DNA of 64,000 bases from Peptacetobacter hiranonis (GCF_008151785.1 NZ_CP036523.1:1674001-1738000), one strand, 5' to 3'; numbered from the stretch's first letter, positions 53,873 through 62,497 are shown. Numbers and translations are program-made. The notes: generated by a model from the sequence alone, not told the origin.

Positions 53873-54183
53873 TAAATAAAAACTCCCGCACTCTAGCTAA
53901 GCTAGAGGACGGGAGTATTAATTCCGTGGTTCCACCTCTCTTCACTAGTACCTCACGATACTAGCCTCATAGAGTACAGTCTTATTAAAAGACGATACCC
54001 TTGTACGATAACGGGTACTACCGTAGCAGCCTACATGAACTTTCTTTCTCGGTGCTATGCTCTGAGATGTGTTCGATAATTAGTTCTTGATTTCTCACAC
54101 CAACCGAAATCTCTCTGAAAAGACTTTACTATCTACTATTTCTCTTCTTCGCTTTATCTGATTATTTACTCTGCTTTGTTATG
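53873..54183 (-). ncRNA. T-box riboswitch
   Basis: The minus strand has the T-box core GAGAGGTGGAACCACGG and a stem I with CAGAGAGA, GGTTGGTG and the GAACAC-rich apical part. It ends in the terminator stem ACTCCCG...CGGGAGT with a T-run near 53873. It controls the amino-acid ABC operon in response to uncharged tRNA. The likely specifier region is AAAGTTCATGTAGG; I cannot assign the codon (TTC and CAT both fit) without a folded alignment. Confidence 0.93.
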
Positions 54184-54189
54184 TTTATT

Positions 54190-54218
54190 ATTCTATACCA
54201 GAATAAAAATAAAGTCAA
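54190..54218 (-). promoter_or_regulatory. promoter of the T-box operon
   Basis: Minus-strand TTGACT (54218-54213), 17-bp spacer, TAGAAT (54195-54190). Confidence 0.6.
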
Positions 54219-54257
54219 CATATTTTTTTAACTTTTAAAATAATTGACTTTATTTTT
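54205..54257 (-). terminator. AT-rich terminator of the HEPN gene, overlapping the T-box promoter
   Basis: Perfect 14-bp arms, AAAAATAAAGTCAA (54205-54218) and TTGACTTTATTTTT (54244-54257), with T-rich DNA after the 3' arm on the minus strand. The 3' arm contains the -35 element TTGACT of the following promoter. Confidence 0.6.
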
Positions 54258-54291
54258 GCATCATCTTTCATTTTTAAATCTTCTTGTAAAT

Positions 54292-55587
54292 TTAATTCCA
54301 CGGAACAACTTCTACTTCTCCAAAAGACCTTTCTTTTAGTCTGTTTGAATACTCTCCCTTGTACCCAATTATATATAATATCGCCAATTCTATATAATGA
54401 ATACCTATTACAAGTATATTCCAAATATCTTCCGCAGATAAAAATACCTTGTTTCTTCTCTTACTTGGGTGTACAATCTTATTTCTGTAATAACTTATAA
54501 GATCTATCCCATCTGCAAATTCTTCTCTTATTTCATCTGAGAAAATCTCCATCTCATCTCCTCCAAATGGAATATTGCAGATTTGAAGTAACATTCTTAT
54601 ATTTTTAGAGGCTGAGTTCTTATCAAACTCTGTGTCTGTAATCGTCTTAGTTTTTTCTACTAGTACTACATAAGATAGCGACTCTAGCGCTATTTGAACA
54701 GATATTATATCATTATCCATAGTTAAATTATTTAAAGACTCTATATACCAATCCACAGCGTTTTTAATAGCTGGACCATAGTAGAAGTCCTCCAATCTCC
54801 TGCACATAAGAGATAAATACTTTTCATAATTTCTATAATTTGTAAGTGTATCTGTCCAAGTAGGTAAAAATGTAAAAGGCGTTACCATTCCACTATTCCA
54901 AGCTCTGTAAACCTCGTTTTCATCCTGATATCCCCTTATACCTGAAAAAGATACATATCTTCCACAAGCAAAACTAAATGCTGTACAAATCCTATCTAAA
55001 AGCCCCATTATATTATTTGTCTTAAACAATGTACCGTCTTTCTTTCTTATCCTACCTACATGAGTTGTAACTGTACCTGATTTTTCGATAAGCTCTTCGT
55101 AAAACTCTCTTCTGTAGTCGTACCTTTTATCAATCGTTATTAAATATCCATTTAACTCAAACTCTAGTCTACCTGCAAATACTTTTTCTTTTGTCTTTAT
55201 AAGTTTTCCAGGTATCTTATCTATATTTAATAAATCAAAATCTACATAGCTTACATAAGAATTTTTAGACTTTATGCAGTCATTATTAATATATCCCTCC
55301 ACTGATGTTTCGTTTATTCTTCTTATTGTCGCCGATGAAAGTTTGTATCCATGTATCTCTAAAACAGCATCGTCCAAACTGCACTCTTCTAAACTATCAT
55401 CTGCTGTCGATACTATTCTAGCTTTAAATGTTATCGCTGATGGAGAAGATGGTTTTAAAAATATCTTTCCATTGCATTTATATTTTTTATCTAAATATAC
55501 ACAAAATCTTCCATCATAGACTACGATATCTTCATTGATTCCATATTCCATATTAGGGGACAATATCGCATCATTTACTGATTTCAA
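54292..55587 (-). CDS. ApeA-like HEPN-domain protein
   Basis: A 431-residue protein. Residues about 1-200 form a beta-rich domain of unknown function. Residues about 230-425 are helical and contain YYRNKIVHPSKR near residue 370, an Rx4H motif that marks HEPN ribonucleases, together with an overall shape like the ApeA-type HEPN of abortive-infection systems. HEPN domains cut RNA and often act as toxins or phage-triggered effectors. No partner nucleotidyltransferase or ATPase is adjacent, so the function is inferred only from the motif. GTG 55596 opens the frame, but GGAGTG is placed for TTG 55587. It is a single gene whose terminator overlaps the T-box promoter. Confidence 0.65.
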   Translation of the reverse strand: MKSVNDAILSPNMEYGINEDIVVYDGRFCVYLDKKYKCNGKIFLKPSSPSAITFKARIVSTADDSLEECSLDDAVLEIHGYKLSSATIRRINETSVEGYINNDCIKSKNSYVSYVDFDLLNIDKIPGKLIKTKEKVFAGRLEFELNGYLITIDKRYDYRREFYEELIEKSGTVTTHVGRIRKKDGTLFKTNNIMGLLDRICTAFSFACGRYVSFSGIRGYQDENEVYRAWNSGMVTPFTFLPTWTDTLTNYRNYEKYLSLMCRRLEDFYYGPAIKNAVDWYIESLNNLTMDNDIISVQIALESLSYVVLVEKTKTITDTEFDKNSASKNIRMLLQICNIPFGGDEMEIFSDEIREEFADGIDLISYYRNKIVHPSKRRNKVFLSAEDIWNILVIGIHYIELAILYIIGYKGEYSNRLKERSFGEVEVVPWN

Positions 55588-55756
55588 ATTTATCACTCCT
55601 CGTATAATATGTTTAAATTAAGGATTACACCCTTACTTTTTCTTTATTTCATATATCTTTAATTATATATTATCACTTATTTTTTTTAAAGTCGTTAAAC
55701 TAATTTAAGCTACTTAATAATTACTGACTTATACTCTCTGATAGAGATTTTAAACT

Positions 55757-55794
55757 AAAAAATGGGACTGTTGCAATTTATACAACAGTCCCAT
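55757..55794 (-). terminator. terminator of the LytTR-controlled ABC operon
   Basis: ATGGGACTGTTG and CAACAGTCCCAT form a perfect 12-bp stem (55762-55773 and 55783-55794), followed on the minus strand by six T. Confidence 0.9.
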
Positions 55795-55820
55795 TTGACA
55801 TTATTTCGATATTTTGAATA

Positions 55821-56531
55821 CTATTTATTTTCTTTTAAATCATTTGTATCCTTTATTATCTTTCCATCGCTTATAGTTATTATTCTATCTGCAGTTTCAG
55901 CTATTTCTTGGTTGTGTGTTATCATAACCAATGTCCGTTTAAATTCTTTTACTGTATCACTTAAAAGATCCATAACCTCTTGAGTAGTCTTTGAATCTAG
56001 ATTACCAGTTGGTTCATCGGCAAATATTATCGCAGGTTTGTTTGAAAGTGCTCTAGCTATTGCAACCCTCTGCTGCTGCCCTCCTGATAACTCATTTGGG
56101 AATTTTTTTATCTGATCTGTAAGTCCTACAGCTTTTATTATTCTATCTATATATACTTTATCTTCTTTTCCACCATCTAAAAGTATTGGCAGTACAATAT
56201 TATCGTATACATTTATTACTGGTATAAGGTTGAAACTCTGGAATATAAATCCAAATTTTTTACGTCTTATTTTTGATAGTTCGTTATCATTGTAATCATA
56301 TAGACTTTTTGTTCCAAGTTTTACCTCTCCACTTGTTGGTTTGTCTAACCCTGCCATACAATGAAGTAATGTACTCTTTCCAGAACCAGAAGCTCCGATT
56401 ATAGAAGTAAATTTCCCTTTTTCTATTTTTAAATCAATTCCATCTACAGCTCTAACAAGACTTTCATCTTTACCATAGTATTTTTTTAAATTACAAACTT
56501 CTAAGCTTTCTACTAAATTTAAATCTTTCAT
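55821..56531 (-). CDS. ABC ATPase (MacB/LolD-like) of the peptide system
   Basis: A 236-residue ATPase with Walker A GASGSGKST, signature LSGGQ and Walker B IIFADEPTGNLDSK. The DEPTGNLD spelling is typical of the MacB/LolD/BceA group, which works with FtsX-type permeases, exactly what the two large neighbours are. It probably drives one or both permeases to export or expel a peptide. ATG 56531 has AAAGGAAA upstream. A LytTR-type site lies about 94 bp upstream, so it has its own inducible promoter. Confidence 0.92.
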   Translation of the reverse strand: MKDLNLVESLEVCNLKKYYGKDESLVRAVDGIDLKIEKGKFTSIIGASGSGKSTLLHCMAGLDKPTSGEVKLGTKSLYDYNDNELSKIRRKKFGFIFQSFNLIPVINVYDNIVLPILLDGGKEDKVYIDRIIKAVGLTDQIKKFPNELSGGQQQRVAIARALSNKPAIIFADEPTGNLDSKTTQEVMDLLSDTVKEFKRTLVMITHNQEIAETADRIITISDGKIIKDTNDLKENK

Positions 56532-56624
56532 AACGGATTTTCCTTTCTATATAAGTATTGTTGATATATATATATCTATATGTTTAAATTATCACTTTAA
56601 ATATTTAAAAACAATAGATTTGGT

Positions 56625-56654
56625 CTGAACGGTAGGAAAAACGTCCCGAATGGT
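56625..56654 (-). promoter_or_regulatory. LytTR-type box a, upstream of the ATPase gene
   Basis: Minus-strand direct repeats ACCATTCGG (56654-56646) and ACCGTTCAG (56633-56625) separated by 12 bp. A GATAAT -10 element follows at about 32 nt. The box starts five bases after the stop codon of the upstream permease gene. Confidence 0.7.
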
Positions 56655-56658
56655 AAGT

Positions 56659-59262
56659 TTATGAATCTATATCTCTCATACCATCTGATATTTCTTTATT
56701 CTTAAAATCTCTATTAGCTAATTTTACTGCTATTATACAAGTAGCTAATGTAACAACAGCGAATATTATCGCTTGTGGATATGGGAATGTAAAGTCCATA
56801 AAATGTTCTATTCCAAAGTTTGTATATGCATTATTGTTCCACTCAACAAATTTGAAAAGTGCATATGTAGCTAATCCTATTCCAAATAATACACTCAATA
56901 AAGCATATGTCATTGATTCCCACATATTCATTCTACTCATATCCTTAGCAGACATTCCCAATGCTCTCATTGTAAATATCTCTTTTCTTCTTTCTAGAAG
57001 GTTTGATTTAACTGTACAGAATATACTTATCGCTGCTATCATAAGTATTAGTGTTATATTTATCATGCTTTCTCTAAATATATTTTTATCTGCTTGTTTT
57101 TGATCATTATAAAAACTTTCTTTTAAAATAACAGCACCTGGTATATTTTTTCTTGCATATTTTTCTATTTTTCTATTTTCTGCTAAATTATCAATATCTT
57201 TATAATCTACAGTAAGATTATTATATGCTTTAAATCCTAATAACTCTTTCATACTATCTTCAGATGTTATAACTTCAAATTTATCTGGAGAAAGAGAATC
57301 TCCATAAGATTGCCAGTCATCTTTAAGAATAGCTCCTACTCTAACTTTTACATTTCTTTTTTCTATTTTATCTCCATTATGATAATTTACACCTATATCA
57401 ATGATATCCCCTACCTTTAAATTTTTATATATACTGTGGTAAGTATTTGTTTTTGTAACATCGTAAAAACTATTAAATACAGCTACATTTATATATCCAT
57501 CTGTTTTTCCTAATATATCTTTAGATTTTTTTCCTTCCAACATATATGGTTCTACTTTTTCTTGTATATCTTCATTATCCAAAAATCTAAGATAACTTTC
57601 AAATTCAACTTTTTCACTTTCTTTTATTCCATAATAATCCATAAAAATTTTGTTTATATTATTTTTTTCTTCAATAAATGTAGTATCTGCATTAAAAGAA
57701 GCGCTTGTTTTTTTAATGCCATCTATACTTTTTATTTTTTCTATTTTGTCATCAGAGATTTTAAACGCCTCTACATCATTAGAAATTCCTGGTTTAAATT
57801 CCATATCATATTTATAGTATATTCTTCTTATTTTATCATCTACTTCATCTTGCATACTTGAAAAAGTATATATTATTAGATATCCACAAAGTGAAATTGT
57901 TAGAATTGATACAAGAGTTCTTGTCTTTTTAAGCCAAAGATTTCTAACTCCCATATATCTGTATATTCCTAATCTATTTTGAATAAAGTTTCCTACTTTT
58001 GATTGTTTTCCTTTATTTTTAGTTTTTAAAGAATTTGATACTGCCTCCATGCATCCTACTCTTCCTATTTTTATAACAGGAATTATTGTCGCTAACACTA
58101 TCGCTAATACTGATACCGTTATTGTCTTTGATACTACATCTAAGTCTATATGCATTTTTGGTTTTAATTTAGCTAGTTCTAGTGTTGTGTCTTTAAATAC
58201 ATTTATTCCTATTTCTGTAATACCTAATCCAACAATTATTCCTATAGCGATTCCTATTATAGCAAGCAAAATTGATTGATATACTACCATTAATCTTATA
58301 TCTCTTTTTCTTGCTCCAATAAGCCTTAACATACTTATTTCTCTTAGATATTCACCCCAAATTATATTTAACATATTAAATACTAAAAGTATGACTGTTA
58401 ATATTAAAATTAAATTATTCTTATTAATATTTTCTAAATCTCTTAAATCATTTATTGAATACATTGCTGATAAGTAATTACCGTTTGGATTTACAGACAT
58501 TCTGCCTAATTTCAAATCCATCATTAAATATTCTATTTTTTTACCAGCTAATAATTCATTTCCTGTAAATCTAAGTATTACATCATATGTTATTGCTTCT
58601 TTTGGTATTATATTTTTTCCTCTAAAATCACCATATGTATAACTTATTCCTCTTTCTTGTTCAACTTTTCCAGCAAGACTACTATTTAATCCCTTATACT
58701 CTCTTTCTACAATTCCAACAACCTTGAATTTTTTATTTTCAGAGTATAATCTTTCCTCTCCATTAGGAAGATTATACTTTTTTCTAAGTTCAAAAGAAAT
58801 TGTCTTTCCTATAGGATTTTCTGATACACCTAAATTCTTAGCACTTTCTTCATCTAGGACTATTTCATTATTATCTTTAGGTTTATTTCCTTTAAGAATC
58901 TGACCTTTTCTATCAAAATAATTCTTTGAATTATCATTTTCTCCATTAAATGATTTTAATTCTACTCTTGTTCCATTTTCTTTATTTATTAAAAATCCTA
59001 AGTTTTGTACATTGTCCCTGTATCCTACTCTATCATCATTTTCTACCTTTTCTAACTTTTCTTTACTAATATCTACATGTTCAACATGATAATCTCCGTA
59101 TGCTTTTTTATATGCTTCAACCTTATTATATGCTTGAGAAATTTTAATCATATCTATAGATAACATAAATGCTACTGTTGCTATTACTATTGCAAACATC
59201 ATAACTGTTCTTGATTTATTCTTCTTCATATATAAAAGAGATAATTTTCTGTATATTCTCAT
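56659..59262 (-). CDS. FtsX-type ABC permease B
   Basis: An 867-residue permease with the two-FtsX-domain plan of large MacB-related exporters: helix 1 (about 16-35), a big extracytoplasmic domain (about 38-270), three helices (about 285-395), a fourth helix near 460-475, a second outer domain (about 485-715), and three helices (about 720-850). It has about 70 percent identity by eye with permease A and identical C-terminal 60 residues, so the two arose by a recent duplication or share a converted end. ATG 59262 has AAAGGGGG upstream. A perfect hairpin with T-run separates it from the peptide gene, and the ATPase gene follows with its own LytTR site. Confidence 0.9.
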   Translation of the reverse strand: MRIYRKLSLLYMKKNKSRTVMMFAIVIATVAFMLSIDMIKISQAYNKVEAYKKAYGDYHVEHVDISKEKLEKVENDDRVGYRDNVQNLGFLINKENGTRVELKSFNGENDNSKNYFDRKGQILKGNKPKDNNEIVLDEESAKNLGVSENPIGKTISFELRKKYNLPNGEERLYSENKKFKVVGIVEREYKGLNSSLAGKVEQERGISYTYGDFRGKNIIPKEAITYDVILRFTGNELLAGKKIEYLMMDLKLGRMSVNPNGNYLSAMYSINDLRDLENINKNNLILILTVILLVFNMLNIIWGEYLREISMLRLIGARKRDIRLMVVYQSILLAIIGIAIGIIVGLGITEIGINVFKDTTLELAKLKPKMHIDLDVVSKTITVSVLAIVLATIIPVIKIGRVGCMEAVSNSLKTKNKGKQSKVGNFIQNRLGIYRYMGVRNLWLKKTRTLVSILTISLCGYLIIYTFSSMQDEVDDKIRRIYYKYDMEFKPGISNDVEAFKISDDKIEKIKSIDGIKKTSASFNADTTFIEEKNNINKIFMDYYGIKESEKVEFESYLRFLDNEDIQEKVEPYMLEGKKSKDILGKTDGYINVAVFNSFYDVTKTNTYHSIYKNLKVGDIIDIGVNYHNGDKIEKRNVKVRVGAILKDDWQSYGDSLSPDKFEVITSEDSMKELLGFKAYNNLTVDYKDIDNLAENRKIEKYARKNIPGAVILKESFYNDQKQADKNIFRESMINITLILMIAAISIFCTVKSNLLERRKEIFTMRALGMSAKDMSRMNMWESMTYALLSVLFGIGLATYALFKFVEWNNNAYTNFGIEHFMDFTFPYPQAIIFAVVTLATCIIAVKLANRDFKNKEISDGMRDIDS

Positions 59263-59291
59263 AATACAATTCCCCCTTTCTTTTATATTTT

Positions 59292-59326
59292 GATAAAATA
59301 GGGAGATTAAAACTTAATCTCCCTAT
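59292..59326 (-). terminator. hairpin terminator/attenuator between peptide and permease B
   Basis: ATAGGGAGATTAA and TTAATCTCCCTAT form a perfect 13-bp stem with a 3-nt loop (59298-59326), followed on the minus strand by TTTATC. It likely cuts most transcripts after the peptide gene, giving far more peptide than permease. Confidence 0.75.
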
Positions 59327-59357
59327 TGGTTATTTATTTTTTATTCAATTTATTTTA

Positions 59358-59525
59358 TTACATTTTTGGTGATAGATATGCACTGCCATCATAACAATCT
59401 CTACAGCAATCATATCTGCAATTTTGACCATTATTATTTTTACAAGGATCTGCCTGCATTTCTATTTCTTTTAATTCTATCTTTTCCTCTATTTTTATTT
59501 TTTTGCTTTCTTTTAATTCAGACAT
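59358..59525 (-). CDS. 55-residue cysteine-rich peptide, bacteriocin or signal candidate
   Basis: Reading from ATG 59525 with an excellent ribosome site (TAGGAGGAAG, 59540-59531) to TAA 59360-59358. The first 24 residues are a Lys/Glu-rich leader (MSELKESKK, then KIELKEIEMQ). The remaining 31 carry five Cys in the pattern C-x7-C-x3-CC-x2-C (Cys28, 36, 40, 41, 44) with Gly, Asn, Arg and Tyr between. It has no signal peptide, no GG leader and no obvious Ser/Thr-rich lanthipeptide core. Its position between two paralogous permeases, its own LytTR-type promoter, and the terminator right after it all favour a real, highly expressed peptide. Its modification and role are unknown. Confidence 0.75.
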   Translation of the reverse strand: MSELKESKKIKIEEKIELKEIEMQADPCKNNNGQNCRYDCCRDCYDGSAYLSPKM

Positions 59526-59763
59526 TTTTCCTTCCTCCTATTTTTTAATTATTTTATATATAAATCTGAACTAAATTAGAATATCAAATAGTATCCTCTG
59601 CCAAATATTTTTTATTTTTTCTTTTGTTTTGTGTGCAGGCTGCTATTTTCAATCTTTTCAATTCAGTTAATATATCCAATTTGAGAATTTGTTATCTTTA
59701 ATCTTCTTCCCTTTTCTTGTCTTTAAAATAACATTATCTTTAACTAAGAACAATAGATTTGGT

Positions 59764-59793
59764 CTGAACGGTAGGAAAAACGTCCTGAATGGT
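59764..59793 (-). promoter_or_regulatory. LytTR-type box b, upstream of the peptide gene
   Basis: Minus-strand direct repeats ACCATTCAG (59793-59785) and ACCGTTCAG (59772-59764) separated by 12 bp, then a T-rich -10 (TTATTT) about 33 nt on. It begins five bases after the stop codon of permease A and leaves a leader of about 200 nt before the peptide ATG. Confidence 0.75.
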
Positions 59794-59797
59794 AAGT

Positions 59798-62407
59798 TTA
59801 TGAATCTATATCTCTCATACCATCTGATATTTCTTTATTTTTAAAATCTCTATTTGCTAATTTTACTGCTATTATACAAGTAGCTAATGTAACAACAGCG
59901 AATATTATCGCCTGTGGATATGGGAATGTAAAGTCCATAAAATGCTCTATACCAAAGTTTGTATATGCATTATTGTTCCACTCAACATATTTTACAAGTT
60001 TGTATGTTGCTAAGGCTATTCCAGATACTATACTTAATACTGCATATGTTATTGCTTCGAACATATTCATACTATTCATATCTTTAGCAGACATTCCTAA
60101 AGCTCTCATTGTAAATATCTCTTTTCTTCTTTCCATTAAGTTAGATTTAACTGTACAGAATATACTTATTGCTGCAATCATAAGTACTAAAGTTATGTTT
60201 ATCATGCTTTTTCTGAACACTTCTTTTTTAGAATTATTCTGAATATTGGCAAAACCTACTTTTAAAGCTATACTTCCTGGTATATTTTGTGTTATATATT
60301 CTTCTACTTTACGATTTGCTTTTTCATTTTCAAAACTTTCATAATCTACAGTCAAGTTATTATATGCTTTAAATCCTAAAAGTTCTTTCATATTATCTTC
60401 AGATGTTATAACCTCAAATTTATATGGCATTAGTGCATCACCATAAGACATCCAATCAGGTTCTAAAATAGCTGCTACTCTTACTTTTACATTTTTCTTT
60501 TCTATTTTATCTCCATTATGGTATTTTACACCAATATCGATTATATCCCCTTGTTTTAAATCTTTAAATATCTTTTTCTGAGTACTAGTTTTTATCATAT
60601 CATAAAAACTATTGTAAACAGCCACATTTATATATCCATCAGTTTTTGTTTCTAATTCTTCAGCAGTCTTTCCATCTAGCATATATGGTTCAACATATTT
60701 CTTTAATCCTTGATTACTATAAAATCTAAGATGATTTTCACATTCTACTTTTTTGTCACCTTCTAAACCGTAATAATCTATAAATGCTTTTTCAACATTT
60801 TTCTTATCTGCTACAAATGTAGATGTCGCATTATATGATGGATTTACTACTTTTACTCCATCCATCTTTCTTATTTTTTCTATTTTTTCATCCGGTATTT
60901 TGTATGTTTCTGGGTCATTTGCTATACCTATAGAAGTTTCTACATCATATTTATAATATATTGTTCTTATCTTATCATTTACCTCTTCTTCTATACTAGA
61001 AAAAGTATACATTATTAAATATCCACAAAGTGTTATTGTAAGTATTGATACAAGAGTTCTAGTCTTTTTAGTCCAAAGATTTCTAATTCCCATATATCTA
61101 AATATTCCGAATTTATCTTGAATAAACTTTCCTATTTTAGATTGCTTTTCTCTTTTTTTGTGTTTTGTAGAGTTAGATATAGCTTCCATACATCCTACTC
61201 TACCAATTCTAATAACTGGAATTATTGTAGCTAATACTATTGCAAATATAGATATATTTGCTGTTTTCATAATTACATCTTTATCAATGTGTAGATTAGG
61301 ACTAATTCCTATCTCGTTCAATAAAGGATCTTTAAAAATAATTAATCCTAATTTTGTTATACCAATCCCTAATACAATTCCTATAATTGTTCCAAATACT
61401 GCAAGAAGTATAGATTGATATACTACCATAAATCTTATATCTCTTTTCCTTGCTCCAATAAGTCTTAGCATACTTATTTCTCTAAGATATTCACTCCATA
61501 TTATATTCATCATATTAAATACTAAAAGTATAACTGTTATTATCAAAACTATATTATTTTGATTTATCTCTTTTACACTTTTTAAATCATTAATAGAAAA
61601 TAATTCTGATAAATAATTTGAATTTGCATTTATTGTTAGTCTTCCAAGATTGTAATCATTTACTAATTTATCTACTTTATTACTAGCAACCAATTCATTT
61701 CCTTTAAATCTAAGTATAATATCATATGTTAATGCTTCCTGTGGTATTATACTTTTCCCTTCAAAATCTCCGTATGTATAAGAAATTCCTCTTTTTTGCT
61801 CAGCACCTGTACTTGAACTACTTATAGTCCTTGCTTCTTTATACGTCCTTTTTACTGTTCCAACTACTTTAAAACTCTTATTTTCTGAATATAACTTTTT
61901 CTCACCACTTGGTAGAGTGTATTCTTTTCTAAGCTCAAAAGATATTGTCTTTCCTATTGGGTTACCTGATACTCCCAAATTTTTAGCACTTTCTTCATCT
62001 AATACTATTTCGCCGTTATTTTTAGGCTTTCTTCCTTCCAACACCTGTGCCTTTCTATCAAAGAAATTCATAGGATTATCATTTTCTCCATTAAATGATT
62101 TTAATTCTACTCTTGTTCCATTTTCTTTATTTATTAAAAATCCTAAGTTTTGTACATTGTCCTTGTATCCTACTCTATTATCATTTTCTACCTTTTCTAA
62201 CTTTTCTTTGCTAATATCTACATACTCACAATGATAATCTCCATAAGACTTTTTAAATGCTTCCATTCTATTATATGTTTGAGATACTTCAATCATATCC
62301 ATAGAAATCATAAATGCAACTGTAGCTATTACCATGATAAACATCATCAAAGTCCTTGATTTATTCTTCTTCATATATAAAGAAGATAACTTTCTATATA
62401 TTTTCAT
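59798..62407 (-). CDS. FtsX-type ABC permease A
   Basis: An 869-residue paralogue of permease B with the same domain plan: an outer domain between helix 1 and helices 2-4, a second large outer domain, and three C-terminal helices. The outer domains diverge most (residues about 180-260 and 490-620), whereas the last 60 or so residues are identical to permease B at protein level and almost identical in DNA. Divergence outside and conservation at the ends suggest the two bind different ligands or different faces of one ligand. ATG 62407 has GGAGAGTG upstream; GTG 62416 is a longer alternative. It is preceded by LytTR-type box c. Confidence 0.9.
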   Translation of the reverse strand: MKIYRKLSSLYMKKNKSRTLMMFIMVIATVAFMISMDMIEVSQTYNRMEAFKKSYGDYHCEYVDISKEKLEKVENDNRVGYKDNVQNLGFLINKENGTRVELKSFNGENDNPMNFFDRKAQVLEGRKPKNNGEIVLDEESAKNLGVSGNPIGKTISFELRKEYTLPSGEKKLYSENKSFKVVGTVKRTYKEARTISSSSTGAEQKRGISYTYGDFEGKSIIPQEALTYDIILRFKGNELVASNKVDKLVNDYNLGRLTINANSNYLSELFSINDLKSVKEINQNNIVLIITVILLVFNMMNIIWSEYLREISMLRLIGARKRDIRFMVVYQSILLAVFGTIIGIVLGIGITKLGLIIFKDPLLNEIGISPNLHIDKDVIMKTANISIFAIVLATIIPVIRIGRVGCMEAISNSTKHKKREKQSKIGKFIQDKFGIFRYMGIRNLWTKKTRTLVSILTITLCGYLIMYTFSSIEEEVNDKIRTIYYKYDVETSIGIANDPETYKIPDEKIEKIRKMDGVKVVNPSYNATSTFVADKKNVEKAFIDYYGLEGDKKVECENHLRFYSNQGLKKYVEPYMLDGKTAEELETKTDGYINVAVYNSFYDMIKTSTQKKIFKDLKQGDIIDIGVKYHNGDKIEKKNVKVRVAAILEPDWMSYGDALMPYKFEVITSEDNMKELLGFKAYNNLTVDYESFENEKANRKVEEYITQNIPGSIALKVGFANIQNNSKKEVFRKSMINITLVLMIAAISIFCTVKSNLMERRKEIFTMRALGMSAKDMNSMNMFEAITYAVLSIVSGIALATYKLVKYVEWNNNAYTNFGIEHFMDFTFPYPQAIIFAVVTLATCIIAVKLANRDFKNKEISDGMRDIDS

Positions 62408-62467
62408 AACAATCACTCTCCTTTTTTATAAAATAACATTTTTAAAATTCATAAACAATAGATTTTG

Positions 62468-62497
62468 ACGAGTGGTATTAAATATGGAGTGAATGGC
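62468..62497 (-). promoter_or_regulatory. LytTR-type box c, upstream of permease A
   Basis: Minus-strand repeats GCCATTCAC (62497-62489) and ACCACTCGT (62476-62468) separated by 12 bp, then ATCTATTGTT as in boxes a and b and a TTATTT-type -10 about 32 nt on. It is the least conserved of the three. Confidence 0.6.

Noticed and set aside
59358-59525. Cys-rich peptide as a classical AgrD precursor
   Set aside because: No amphipathic N-terminal helix of the AgrD type, five Cys rather than one, and no AgrB gene in the window.
59584-59679. 32-codon minus-strand frame upstream of the Cys-rich peptide, with one Cys
   Set aside because: TTG start without any ribosome site and no leader-like similarity; more likely the untranslated leader from box b.
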